A stretch of DNA of 37,075 nucleotides from an uncultured Saprospiraceae bacterium (GCA_937924035.1 CALDTK010000227.1:1-37075); one strand, 5' to 3'; counted from the first letter of the stretch, positions 11,701 to 21,200 are shown. Notes: generated by a model not told the origin, from the letters alone. Translations and numbers: made by a program.

Positions 11701-13161
11701 GTAAAAGGCATCAATACGGTAAATGGGTTGAATGAGTTGGTCTGAGGTTATGACCCATCCTTTATCTGCTTCAATCTCATTGTAAGTGCCAGTCTGGAGC
11801 TGGTTGATTGTGAGAGGGATTCGAAGAGGTGTGCCTTTTCTAACTTGATAGTTTTCATTGAAGGTTGTTCCATCTGCTGTTCTGATATGAATATTGGCAA
11901 CCTGTTCTAGTGTAGTGATTACTAATTCTGATGGCTGGTTGAGGTTATCATCATTTGTTCGCCAGACTGGAGGAATAAAATATGTCTTCATTGAATCACA
12001 CTCGGCAACAACACCCCCGAAGCAATTGCATTGAGGGTCGTAGTCATCGACAAGCCCATCATCATCATCGTCAATTCCATTGAAACAACACTCACACTTC
12101 ATTTCAAGCGTTTGCGAAGCAGAGGTAGCGTTGCCGCATTCATCAATAGCCGTCCATGTACGGATGACATTGTAAATCATGTCCGAACACGTTCCGTTAC
12201 TCGTTTGCTCAGAAACCTCTGAGTACGTAATTCCTACATTTGGATCACATCCGTCCGTCGCCGTTATATCTGAATAAAGTGCGGGAGCAGGAGGCAAGGC
12301 TTCACAATAAATGATAGCATCTGCTGGGATGCCTGATAAGACAGGAGCATCACCATCATGATATGAAAATGCCTGGACAGCCGTAACAAATCCATCGCAG
12401 TCATCTGTTGCCGTCCATATTCGACGAACAATCCTACACGTGTCGCCACCAAGGTTGTCTAAGGTATCAATGACCATGCTTAACGTGGGAGTCCCCCCGT
12501 TATCTGTAGCGGTAACTCCTGCGACTCCCGCAGTTGGTAATGCCTCACCACAAGCGAGGCGACCACCAGGAGGGACATCATGAATCGTTGGAAGTTCGTC
12601 ATCTGCAACAGTGAGAGCATACGTTGCATTTCTGGTGTTTCCACATGCATCTTCTGCTGCATAGCTATAAACAATAGTGTATGCACCACAAGGACCAGAA
12701 ATGGAGTCCCTTCGTGTTGTTAACGATGCATTCGGATCACAAAAGTCTATCGCACTCGGAGTTGGTTCTGGCGGAATATTATTAGGATCAACAGTCCGAT
12801 TCGCTGGTACACCTGCAATGATAGGCGCTTGCGTATCTGATACAGAAATCGTTTGAGTATGTACTGAAGTATTTCCACATCCATCTGATGCTTCCCACCT
12901 TCTAGTAAGCGTATAGGTGTGAAGACAAGGTCCATCTGATCTTGTCTCACTTGAATTAACGATGACACTGCCAATGCATGTTGTAGTTGCAGTAACCGTC
13001 GGAGATGGAGGAATGTATTGACAAGATACAGCCTCATTAATGGGTGCGTTATTAAATGTAATTTGAGCTGACAATGAACTTATCACCAACAAACAAGCCG
13101 CAGCAATCCTAATGGAGAGCTGTAGAATACGGCTTAAAGAAGTTGAATTGCTGGTGTGCAT
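5797..13161 (-). CDS. Giant T9SS-exported surface protein: HYR-like repeats, IgGFc-binding-like region, 14 Cys-containing 'GCDS' repeats and a gliding-motility-associated (type B) C-terminal domain
   Basis: ORF 5797..13188; the second Met (13161) gives a better start with a signal peptide (…RIAAACLLVISSLSAQ). C terminus VLIPNILTPNGDGANDELEIRYEGIQDIVLLKIFNRWGELVYETTNIDVYWDGTHRGMPVNPGVFMYYMEGHCLNNQPFTEQGNVTVVR is a classic CHU_C/type B CTD. Confidence 0.93.
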   Translation of the reverse strand: MHTSNSTSLSRILQLSIRIAAACLLVISSLSAQITFNNAPINEAVSCQYIPPSPTVTATTTCIGSVIVNSSETRSDGPCLHTYTLTRRWEASDGCGNTSVHTQTISVSDTQAPIIAGVPANRTVDPNNIPPEPTPSAIDFCDPNASLTTRRDSISGPCGAYTIVYSYAAEDACGNTRNATYALTVADDELPTIHDVPPGGRLACGEALPTAGVAGVTATDNGGTPTLSMVIDTLDNLGGDTCRIVRRIWTATDDCDGFVTAVQAFSYHDGDAPVLSGIPADAIIYCEALPPAPALYSDITATDGCDPNVGITYSEVSEQTSNGTCSDMIYNVIRTWTAIDECGNATSASQTLEMKCECCFNGIDDDDDGLVDDYDPQCNCFGGVVAECDSMKTYFIPPVWRTNDDNLNQPSELVITTLEQVANIHIRTADGTTFNENYQVRKGTPLRIPLTINQLQTGTYNEIEADKGWVITSDQLIQPIYRIDAFYNKTLVTIKGPQAMGRVFRAGSQTSTCGSNDEDWSEGHFISVMATEDNTEVTFKFDFPAMGGITGPYTRTLNQYETLLIRDNWDNTTVSGSLITSTKPIVVNSGSQHTEACRFENGVQTDRVARGMDGGIDQLVPNCLTGDEYVLVRGKGNQEQQYAILVANKNNTRVIIDGDVNSEIVLNAGEHETYYLLGDEYEARHFQANKPFYMFHVSGISPNNEVGMAIAAPIGECKGDTLIEFPRFDDSGTTKLVDNSVYVIIPRTGLASLEINGSSYSSCATAESVPARPDLAVVTFEVNCIEENNAISSDAYFTAGMLVGIEGETGTHGYLTAFKDRMTVYKPETLEPTTAYFVDTLCGLQTINHCIDVTSCATTHSIASVRQGAGTVTLAGGTCFNYTSPESFQGIDEVLVTVRNDQGLFQTVCLSFFICASPPDAVFSFMDTTVMCDSIPPLEIPELSDDCDISIDYSHEDVIVDGACDYSYVINRNWVIWDDCGDSTLVTQTIRVTDNSPPQVLNIPSDTLVAGCTGSLPIPTPTFEENCDNDYEWSFNQETIDSTCIYNKTIVRTWEAWDGCGNRSTATQRIELRDTAGPILEGIPADQILTCGVGFPPPIVTARDDCDPSPIIRLDSTVYSSICDTLYHVVRTWTATDVCGGITTASQRILVLDQQSPVVMGSPRDTSIACGEPLPTEVPTFIDDCTNPVPVFTLDSVVTGTCPIVNVIYRRWEATDDCGHVTSAEQVITVVDTAGPVFTPLPDTIFSSCLDSTVIIEPEIIEACNLVLSFTDSMASGGNCNTERLIFRTYHAEDNCGRSAEYTQLYYFQDIVPPFWVQEPSDTVLQCFEEIPLPIDPTVADACSGLNPIALTTRDSQQICPATRWIIREYQVSDWCGNLSTFTQTITIIGCEPAIPALATAQAGCIGEDIFLSASVDSGYTTPVYRWQFSTDSLVWTDLGLPITQTDHILPNATSAFDGYYRVVVADNEPDLTDPDCSSTSQPVHLVIRPTDRTTQDIDLCRGDTLFYLGDTLTSSITRVDSLSNLNGCDSIATLNLNVFNFVDWQLDTTLCFGDSIQIFGRIYDQAGSYRDTLLTAHGCDTTLALDLSILPDLRDTVSMWLCEGSTISFEGNNYVDSGTYTIPLISTLGCDSSRTLVLAKADTLRTALVEGICPGSSFSAAGEVFTVAGDYERTLVSSQGCDSIIELSLTVYDTSTVIINSHVCEGEEYWFGAQRLTTSGTYRQYLTSQYGCDSNVVLNLRVSPKYDEEIREELCVGQVYTNGGYTIAQAGRWPLQFHTADGCDSIVNVTLIYRPTFDEEVDELICEGESYMLLDTSLTTAGTFVRTGQSVFGCDSTVTVNLSVKPLSSYRIDTTLCFGESLEISGRTYSTSSVDSFSVLDPFGCDSTIHVNVTILENPDADTTAVICEGDFFEMGGDRYTETGVYRDTSIASTGCDSVYTLILSVIPEIRDTLVQTICAGDSLEVGNSTIFDSGVYNFTLPGTAGCDSNLVLDLTVLDTGYTEVIARVCEGVVYQHAGIPFPNPGEYAIRLTTHDGCDSTIQLNVVHYLPTLEMSDTLLCAGEEITFGGQQIIVAGTYYDSLTSQFGCDSVIALNVLYREAVFTRDTMDICEGQGVDISGEYITQAGAYEATHSNVNGCDSINTTLLIVHGNTTQYDTVTTCFDQTIEFAGETLSEPGTYVGEFTSVYGCDSTVVLTYIVVEEILIALDDIRMCRGTSGQLQVRGYIGPVSWSPQEGLSCTTCPNPEVNIEYSTTYTAGVVDCRGDTIEISAEVIIDDPVDVSIVSARKIRLGERTTLKAVADNPMANVSWIERGVVLCDNCTEVEVQPLTTTTYEVEATTGQGCNDREQLTLIVEDDCSFGEVLIPNILTPNGDGANDELEIRYEGIQDIVLLKIFNRWGELVYETTNIDVYWDGTHRGMPVNPGVFMYYMEGHCLNNQPFTEQGNVTVVR
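6540..8690 (-). repeat. 14 tandem ~50-54 aa repeats with consensus (L)CxG...G...G.Y...GCDSxxxLxLxV inside the giant surface protein
   Basis: GCDS/GCDT motifs counted directly in the translation: NGCDSIATL, HGCDTTLAL, LGCDSSRTL, QGCDSIIEL, YGCDSNVVL, DGCDSIVNV, FGCDSTVTV, FGCDSTIHV, TGCDSVYTL, AGCDSNLVL, DGCDSTIQL, FGCDSVIAL, NGCDSINTT, YGCDSTVVL. Antisense DNA signature (gaatcRcaRcc) recurs about every 150-159 nt. Confidence 0.9.
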
Positions 13162-13324
13162 ACAGAGTTTCAGATACCCTATATGCATACAAGTATTAGA
13201 CCGATGTTACATATATGCGACCATTTTAGATAGATAGAGTGTTAAAGTCAGTTGACTGGTCAAAACCAATGGATTCTCTAACATAATTAGGGTATATGTA
13301 CAGGCTCTAAACCATGTAAAAACT

Positions 13325-13359
13325 AAAAAAAAGTCCTCCACCCGCAGGCGAAGGACTTA
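13325..13359 (-). terminator. Rho-independent terminator downstream of tRNA-Ala
   Basis: Minus strand AAGTCCT tcgcctgcgggtgg AGGACTT TTTTTTAG. Confidence 0.8.
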
Positions 13360-13361
13360 TC

Positions 13362-13437
<76 letters not shown>

Positions 13438-13494
13438 GGCTAATTGTAGCACAAAACTAGTCGAGGGTTCCTTTTTTGCAAATAGGACTTCTCT

Positions 13495-15999
13495 TTAGTT
13501 TGGATCCACATCGACATTGATCCTAACAGTAGAAAAACCGCGCTCGCTATGGACATCCTGAGCAGCTGCATGAAGTTGCTTCTTTGCAAAAGAAATCAGC
13601 TTTGCATTGAGTTCGAGCTTGATCATAATGTCAAGCAAATAATATCCTCGGATCCTACTCACACTTGGAATTGCAGGGCCAATCACTCGGTCGCCTAGCT
13701 TATTTCTCAAAAAATGAGCGTAAATCTTTGCTGCTGTGTTGAGGACACTTGGTTTCTTGTGTTTTAGGGTAACCTTGATTAAGCGATGATAAGGAGGATA
13801 CTTGAACGCCTGTCTTTCCTGTATCTCACGAGCAAAAAAGCTTCCATAATCAGCTGTTCCAATCTCTTGAAGTACGGGGTGATTGGTGTCGTATGCTTGT
13901 ACCATCACGGTACCTCGTTCCTTTCCTCGGCCACTTCGCCCACTTACTTGAGTCAATAACTGAAACCCACGTTCTGAAGCTCTAAAATCTGGGTAGGAAA
14001 GTGTCATGTCCGAGTTCAGTACCCCAACTAGACCTACGTTTTCAAAATCTAATCCCTTCGTTACCATCTGGGTTCCAATTAAGACATCAACCTTGCGTTC
14101 TTCAAAATCTTGGATAATGTTGAGCAAAGCATTCTTACCCCGCACCGTGTCCAAGTCAAGTCGACTCACACGGAGCTCTGGCAAATAGACTTTCAGGTCG
14201 TCTTCCACTTTTTCGGTTCCAAAGCCCTGCATATGAAGCTTAGCACTTCCACAGGCGGGACATTCCTTGGGTATGTCCTTTGCGTAGCCGCAGTAGTGAC
14301 ATTGAAGTTTATTGGTATGCTTATGATAGGTGAGCGTCACATCGCAATGCACACATTCGCTTGACCAGCCGCAAGATTCACAACGAAGTGTAGGACTGTA
14401 GCCTCGTCGATTTTGAAATAGAATTACTTGCTTACCAGCGGCTACTGTCGCTTTAATGCCTTCAATCATCGGCAACGAGAAGTGCGATTGCATTTGCTGC
14501 TTCTTCGTCTGGTCTTTGAGGTCAATGATTTCCAATTTTGGCAGCACCGATCCACCAAAACGTTCTTTCATAGTTACAATTCCATACTTGCCCGTCTTCG
14601 TGTGGTGGAAGGTTTCAACCGCTGGAGTAGCTGTTCCTAAGAGCACTTTTGCACCATGAAGGTGCGCCAAGTATATGGCCGTATCTCTACCGTGATATCG
14701 CGGGTTAGGATCGTGTTGTTTGTAGCTACCATCGTGTTCCTCATCAACGATTACCCACTTCAAATTTTTGAACGGGAGGAATAAAGTCGAACGTGGACCA
14801 ATCAATATGGGTGCACCTGCACTTGCAGACTTATAGACTTCTACGCGTTCGTTGCTGTTGAGCTTTGAATGATATACGGCGATCTTATCACCGAACATCT
14901 TCTGCAAACGCATAATAATTTGGGTCGTGAGTGCAATTTCAGGAAGTAGATAAAGCACTTGCTCTCCACGAGCCAAGGCTGCTTGAATCACCTCGATGTA
15001 TACCCTGGTTTTACCTGATCCTGTAACACCATGCAAAAGCACTACATTCTTCTCCTCAAACTGCGTCCTTAGTTCGGTTAATGCGCTGATTTGCTGGTCA
15101 GATAAGGAGGTGATCGCATCGAGATCCTTTCCATACTTCGATATTCGACTTACCTCCTTGTCATAAAACTCAAATATCCCTTTCTGCTCAATCGCACGAG
15201 TTACAGAGCTATCTACACCTGCAATTTCTTGGATCTTAACCTTGGACACGTCCCCTTCTTTCCGTGCCTCTTGAATAAAGGCCATTAAGGCTTCTACTTG
15301 TCGGTTACTTCTACTCAGCTTGCTAAAAGCTTCATCAAGTAACTCTTCTTGATTTCGATAAGGAACCGCCAGCCGAACACATTTAACGGTCTTAGGCTTG
15401 TACTTCTCCAGCATCTCCTCTTTGAGATACAAGACTCCTTCTTCCAAAAGTTTTTTGATCAGTGGATACACGGTGTATTGACCTATGATCTTTCGAACAT
15501 CTTCAATCTTCAACTCGGCTTGTAGCGTCAATGCCTCCGCAATAAGATACTCTCGGTCATTGAGATCAGAGAAATCATCTCCATAATCCGGATTGAGCAA
15601 AATCCGGGTTTCGCTACTAAGCTTGAGGTTAGCTGGAAGAGCAGCATTCATTACCTCGCCCAGTGTACAAGCATAGTAGCTCGCCATCCATTGCCATAGC
15701 CTAAATTGTGTTTGATTGATGATCGGCTCATCGTCCATTACGTTGACGATAGCCTTTGGCGTATGACTTTTCGGTAGCTTGTCGTGAATGCCAGCTACAA
15801 TACCACTGTAAAGCTTGTTTTTCCCAAATTGAACCTCTACTCGAATACCAAACTGAACCTGATCAAGGTGCTGCTCGTCGACATAGTATGTATACGTCGG
15901 CTTGGGTGTTGCAATAGGTAGGATTACCTCCACAAATGTGTTCGTCTTGGCAATGAAGTGCTCTTCACCTACAGAACCTTCAAATATGGAGTCGGACAT
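13495..15999 (-). CDS. priA: Primosomal protein N' (replication restart helicase PriA)
   Basis: Walker A GVTGSGKTRVYIEVI, DEEHDGSYKQHDPNPRYHGRDTAIYLA, Zn-binding CESCGWSSECVHCDVTLTYHKHTNKLQCHYCGYAKDIPKECPACGSAKL, and VSGRSGRGKERGTVMVQ. Confidence 0.97.
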   Translation of the reverse strand: MSDSIFEGSVGEEHFIAKTNTFVEVILPIATPKPTYTYYVDEQHLDQVQFGIRVEVQFGKNKLYSGIVAGIHDKLPKSHTPKAIVNVMDDEPIINQTQFRLWQWMASYYACTLGEVMNAALPANLKLSSETRILLNPDYGDDFSDLNDREYLIAEALTLQAELKIEDVRKIIGQYTVYPLIKKLLEEGVLYLKEEMLEKYKPKTVKCVRLAVPYRNQEELLDEAFSKLSRSNRQVEALMAFIQEARKEGDVSKVKIQEIAGVDSSVTRAIEQKGIFEFYDKEVSRISKYGKDLDAITSLSDQQISALTELRTQFEEKNVVLLHGVTGSGKTRVYIEVIQAALARGEQVLYLLPEIALTTQIIMRLQKMFGDKIAVYHSKLNSNERVEVYKSASAGAPILIGPRSTLFLPFKNLKWVIVDEEHDGSYKQHDPNPRYHGRDTAIYLAHLHGAKVLLGTATPAVETFHHTKTGKYGIVTMKERFGGSVLPKLEIIDLKDQTKKQQMQSHFSLPMIEGIKATVAAGKQVILFQNRRGYSPTLRCESCGWSSECVHCDVTLTYHKHTNKLQCHYCGYAKDIPKECPACGSAKLHMQGFGTEKVEDDLKVYLPELRVSRLDLDTVRGKNALLNIIQDFEERKVDVLIGTQMVTKGLDFENVGLVGVLNSDMTLSYPDFRASERGFQLLTQVSGRSGRGKERGTVMVQAYDTNHPVLQEIGTADYGSFFAREIQERQAFKYPPYHRLIKVTLKHKKPSVLNTAAKIYAHFLRNKLGDRVIGPAIPSVSRIRGYYLLDIMIKLELNAKLISFAKKQLHAAAQDVHSERGFSTVRINVDVDPN

Positions 16000-16131
16000 T
16001 CGGGGGGATTACAAAATTCAGTAACGCGAAAATACTACAATTCGTTTTAATTACGAGCCTAACCTTTAATTCAAGAGGTGAAAAAGTCCACAAATCAAGG
16101 AGAAGCGCAGCCGCTCGACTAACTTTCCTGA

Positions 16132-17280
16132 GTGAATACAGCTCTACCCAAATCGCTCAATGGCCGTCTCCTTTCACTAGATGTTTTTCGTGGCCTCACG
16201 ATAGCGCTCATGGTGCTCGTCAATACCCCAGGCAGTTGGTCACATGTCTATGCGCCCTTTTTACACGCCAAGTGGCATGGGTGCACACTCACCGACCTTG
16301 TTTTTCCAAACTTTGTTTTCATCGTCGGCGTCTCCATGGCCTTCTCTTTATCCAAGTACACGGTAAACGAGAATGAACTCTCCAAAGGACCGGCTTTCGC
16401 CAAAATTTTAAAGCGGACCTGTCTTATTTTTTTAGTGGGCTTGGCCTTGAATTGGTTCCCATTTTTCCAACTCAACATTGCTGATTTAAGAATTCATGGG
16501 GTTTTGCAACGTATTGCACTGGCTTATGGCCTTGCTGCTAGTATTTGTGTTCTGCTTCCGCCAAAACATTGGTTAACTGCCGCAATAAGCTTGGCAGCGG
16601 CATACTGGGGCATACTCGTACTCGGGGCTGATACAGATACAGCATTTACATTGGAAGGGAACTTCAAGCGCACGCTTGATTTAGTAACGGTAGGAGAAAA
16701 TCACATGTACGGTGGCTTTGGAATTCCGTTCGATCCAGAAGGACTAATCGGTTTGATCTCAGCCGCAGCTACTGCGCTATTAGGTGCTTTCGCAGGACAT
16801 CTAATCCGCTCGCAAGCCTCCAAACTTCAAGCAGTGAAGAAGTTGCTCATCATGGGATTCGCGCTCACGATTTTTGGTCAGCTATTAGACCTTGCTATTC
16901 CAATCAATAAGCCACTTTGGACAAGTAGTTACGTTATGTATGCAGGGGGAATCGCCGCGGTTGTACTAGGTCTTTTGCTCTATCTCGTTGATGTCAAATC
17001 TTGGAAAGGGTGGACTTCTCCGTTCGTTCACTTGGGGACAAACCCGTTGATCGTTTATGTCTTCTCGGGTGTAATCGTGCGTATAATGCTTTATATCACC
17101 CGGTGGACAACCAGCGCTGGAGAGGTGACAAACCTGTACGCTTTCTTATGGGACAATGTGTACGCCGCGTTCATTTCACCCCCCAAACTCGCTTCACTCA
17201 TGTTTGCTTTGAGCATCGTCTTCTTATGCTGGGCATTTGCATTTAGCTTATACAAGAAACAAATATTCATTAAGCTCTAA
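16132..17280 (+). CDS. Multi-pass membrane acyltransferase, DUF5009 / heparan-alpha-glucosaminide N-acetyltransferase-like (NagX-type)
   Basis: GTG start; LLSLDVFRGLTIALMVLVNTPGSW..HAKWHGCTLTDLVFPNFVFIVGVSMAFSL and GVLQRIALAYGLAA are hallmark motifs; about 10 TM segments. Confidence 0.88.
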   Translation: MNTALPKSLNGRLLSLDVFRGLTIALMVLVNTPGSWSHVYAPFLHAKWHGCTLTDLVFPNFVFIVGVSMAFSLSKYTVNENELSKGPAFAKILKRTCLIFLVGLALNWFPFFQLNIADLRIHGVLQRIALAYGLAASICVLLPPKHWLTAAISLAAAYWGILVLGADTDTAFTLEGNFKRTLDLVTVGENHMYGGFGIPFDPEGLIGLISAAATALLGAFAGHLIRSQASKLQAVKKLLIMGFALTIFGQLLDLAIPINKPLWTSSYVMYAGGIAAVVLGLLLYLVDVKSWKGWTSPFVHLGTNPLIVYVFSGVIVRIMLYITRWTTSAGEVTNLYAFLWDNVYAAFISPPKLASLMFALSIVFLCWAFAFSLYKKQIFIKL

Positions 17281-17286
17281 AAGTGA

Positions 17287-18186
17287 CTAGCCATATACCT
17301 CTTGGGCCACTCGAAAGGTGTTCGCATGTGCATCTACAATAGTAGCAAGCCGCTCTGTGTAGCCACCGCCCATACTCACTGCTACTGGAAGGTTTCTCTG
17401 ATGACATGCTTGTAAAACCAGTCGGTCTCTTTCCCTGCAGCCTTGAGTTGTAAGACTTAGTCTTCCAAGTTTGTCAGCTGCAAGTACATCTACTCCCGAC
17501 AAATAGAAGACCATGTCGGGCTGCTGTTCATCTAGCACCTTTGGTATAATACGAGCGACTTCATTCAGGTAAAATTCATCTTCTGTTTTATCCTCGAAAC
17601 CAAGGTCTAAATCGCTCGTCATTTTACGGGTAGGGTAGTTGCGAGCTCCGTGAAAGCTGAGGGTATAAACGTTTGGATTATGCTCAAATAGCTTCGCCGT
17701 ACCATTGCCTTGGTGCACATCAAGGTCGATAACTACCGCTTTCGAGATTTCGCCACTCGAGAGCAGCACGTTAGCTGCAATGGCGATATCATTAAAGACG
17801 CAAAAGCCTTCTCCTCGATCTGCAAAACTGTGGTGAGTGCCACCTGCAATATTTAGTGCTACACCGTCCTTCACGGCATATCGAGCACAAGCCAGGGTAC
17901 CTTGGGCGATATGCAATCCACGTTCAACAAGTTTTAGCGAAAGCGGAAAACCAATATCCCTGATCTCTTTTCTGGATAAGTCTTGAGCTTGAAGCTTTCG
18001 CCAAAACTCCTCCGTATGTGTAAGAAGCAGCTCTTGTTGAGTGAGCTTTTCAGGGGCAAAAAAGGAAGCCTTCGTAACCGTGCCTTCATAGAGCAATTGC
18101 TCTGGAAGCAGGTCATACTTCGCCATCGGGAATCGATGTTTTGGCGGAAGCTTATAATGGTAAATAGGGGAAAATGCGATGCGCAT
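17287..18186 (-). CDS. Histone deacetylase / AcuC / acetylpolyamine amidohydrolase family protein
   Basis: GGTHHSFADRGEGFCVFNDIAIAANVLL..VVIDLDVHQGNGTAKLF and MGGGYTERLATIVDAH: class I HDAC-fold signature with His-His and DLDVHQGNGT. Confidence 0.93.
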   Translation of the reverse strand: MRIAFSPIYHYKLPPKHRFPMAKYDLLPEQLLYEGTVTKASFFAPEKLTQQELLLTHTEEFWRKLQAQDLSRKEIRDIGFPLSLKLVERGLHIAQGTLACARYAVKDGVALNIAGGTHHSFADRGEGFCVFNDIAIAANVLLSSGEISKAVVIDLDVHQGNGTAKLFEHNPNVYTLSFHGARNYPTRKMTSDLDLGFEDKTEDEFYLNEVARIIPKVLDEQQPDMVFYLSGVDVLAADKLGRLSLTTQGCRERDRLVLQACHQRNLPVAVSMGGGYTERLATIVDAHANTFRVAQEVYG

Positions 18187-18210
18187 GCAGACCGAAGACT
18201 AGGGTAGTGC

Positions 18211-21200
18211 TTAGCGGATTAACGTCACATCTCCTGAGAAGGTCTGTACCGTACCATTTTTGAAAAGGACCTCTGCCACTACAACAAAAACTGCTGGATT
18301 CATATCCCTATCTCGGAACGTTCCATCCCATCCAAATAATTCGTCTCCAGGCAAAAAGCCTCCCGATTGGTGCATCAGAATTCCCCAGCGATCAAACACC
18401 ATAAAGGATTCAATACGTTCGACCTCTGGGCCTCCAAATGGTAGAATTCTGTCATTGACACCGTCACCATTTGGGCTAAACGCAGTTGGAAGGAAGATAT
18501 CCGCAAGTGGGTTTACTCTAACAAATACACGATCTCGAACTTCACAACCTTCTATGGTATAAGCGATTGCTTCGTACTCGATATCAAAAGGAGGCGAGAC
18601 AAGCACGCGCTCACATGTATCACAATCCATAAATTGGCCAGGCAACCACCTGATTGAGTCGAGCGTGTTAGGGAGATCAAGGAAGATTCTTGCCGTATCA
18701 CCCAGGTTAATGTCAATAGTGTCAAAACGAATAATGTCGTAAAAAACAGGGTCGTCAATCGTAATTAACGTGCTTTGATCACATCCATTTTCTTGAATCA
18801 ACTGAAATACATATGTCCCTGCCTCTAGGTTGTCAAAGCTGAAATCAGGTGAGGTTACAGGGTCTAAACCTGGTAAGTCAAACCGGAATTGGGCATTCAT
18901 TGGAAGCTGATCAAGGGAGATTGAAATGCTTCCTTCACCATCAGGACAAATTGGATCAATCGAAGAAAGTGTGTACGCCAACGTATCTCCTTCTACAACA
19001 TCAACATTTGCCGAAGAAGTACAGCCCAAGTCATCCGTAATCGTTACAGAGTAGCTTCCTTGACCGACATCAGAAATAGTACTCGTGGTATCTCCAGTTG
19101 ACCAATCGAAAGAATATGGTCCGACACCGTTTCCTGTTTGAACAGCAATCGAAGCAACCGTATTCTCGCCGCAAGCAGTAAATACACCAGACAGCGGTAA
19201 AGGAATATCAGCGTTGAGTTGAGATACTTGTGGTGAATAGCTCACTTGACGAGGACTGGCTTCGGCACAACCTCCTGAAGTAGCGATCAAGTTACTTAGC
19301 CTGAAAGAGAAGCCACTAGTAGCAGGAAAAGACAAGGTGTTATCTCCAACAGGAAGTGTTGTTGATCCACTAGGGTTACCGTTCACAAAAAGATCGCCTT
19401 GTACTGGTCTTGTGCCTTCTACTCGCACCGTCACTTCGATGTCTGAACCTGCACAATAAGTAGGATCTCCGATGATGGACACTTCTGGTTCCCTTAAGAA
19501 CTCAAGTTCAACATTAACGATACTATCGCATCCATTGCGAGCTCGAAGAATAGAAGTTCCTGTCGGATTCAACTGATCGAAAACACGGTTTCCAACCACA
19601 AGGCTGTCACCAAAGCAAATTGTATCTCTCAGCAGAGAATCCGAAGGTGGAAGTACCATCAAAGCCACTCGATAAGTCGTATCGCAAGTAGTCGCACCAA
19701 CGGTAAAGGTGTCAGAAGGATTACTCGCATTGAAGGTCTGGCCACCAATCACAAGTGAGTCATTATTGCAGATCACATCTGTTCGATCTATTGTAGTGCC
19801 GCCTCCAGTAGAAAAGTTGACAGTTACGTTGACGATCGTATCACAGCTTGCGCCAAAACCCATTAGGGTATGAGAGCCTGTATTGCTTGTTTGCGTGTAA
19901 GTGTTGCCTGCAATTGTGACAACTGTACCGCTACAAACCGTTGTGTCTAAAGGAATGAATTGGGTTTGTCCCAATTGAATCAAGCGCAGTGGACTTTCGT
20001 CAAAACAAGTTGAGCTGATGCCTCCACTACCGTCGTTTTCTCCTGCAAGGCTCGAAATGTATACGTTTCCGCTTGTAAGCCCGAGTGCACCTAAATCAAT
20101 TGGAAGACTCGGGAATCGTCCGATCTCAATCGTTCCTGCTGCATCGCTGTAAACGACAAAAACTTGAAGATCGTTAGCGCCTAAACTTGCATCATTATTG
20201 AAGCTCGCATCCGTGATATAATTATCACAAAGCAAAAGAGGGCTAGTGTTGAAGGTGCCTGGGAATGGTGCTACACAAGGGCTAGAGCAATCATAGGATA
20301 CGACCTCATTCACTGGGCCACAGTTCTGAGCATCATCAAACATGAAATTAGCCGTACTACCTGTGGCTAGTGGACCAGCACTAAATACTGACGCACTGCT
20401 AAAGCTGCCGGCAAATCCTGACATTTGAGTGTAAGGAGCCCATCCTCCAGTTATTGTTATGTCTACTGTGTATGAATTTTGGGCGGCGTTACAAACTGGC
20501 GTTCCAACACTAATAGACATTGGAGCAGCCCAGGTTACTTGAATCGAATTACTCTGAGATCGACAGTTGTCAAGAGCCGAAACTCCTCCAGAACCATCGT
20601 CATTTCCAGCGAGAGCATAAACAAAGAGCGATTGGCCAAACAAGCCAACCGGAGCATTAAACTGGACATCAAGTCGTTGTTCTAGGAATCCATTGTCAGG
20701 ATTAGTGTCATCGTCAAGAAAGTAGAACAGTACATCGTCTCCATCATTGACAAATCCTGATACGCCGGCATTCACAAGCTGATCTGTCGAGCATAGCTGA
20801 TATGGTCCACCGGAAAGGCTCCCAGCATCAGTAGTGCAGTTGATAGAAGAACAAGTGTGAGAAATGTCAACCGTAATTGGAGCATTACACGTAGCTGCAT
20901 CATCGATGATGACGCTAGAATTTGTGCCACTCACCAAACCGGTGATTGTTAAAACTGATCCTACAAGTGTTCCTAATGAAGTCGTGATAGTGCCGTTGTT
21001 TGGTGTTGTCGTAACGCTAATAGTAGCGATATACGTCTGTCCGTCTGGGGCACAAGTGAATGTAGGCTGTCCAACCGACAAAGTCGAGACTCCTACCACA
21101 TCAAAGGTGAATTGAGCTGCAGAGTAACATCCCCCTTGCGGCGTAAAGGTTACTTGGTCTGGGCCTGAAGTATTGCTCGGTGTATATACCCCAGAACTTG

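Noticed and set aside
16132-18186. Acyltransferase plus HDAC-family gene as an acetylation/deacetylation module
   Set aside because: The genes are convergent rather than co-operonic and belong to families with different substrates; adjacency alone does not support a functional pair.
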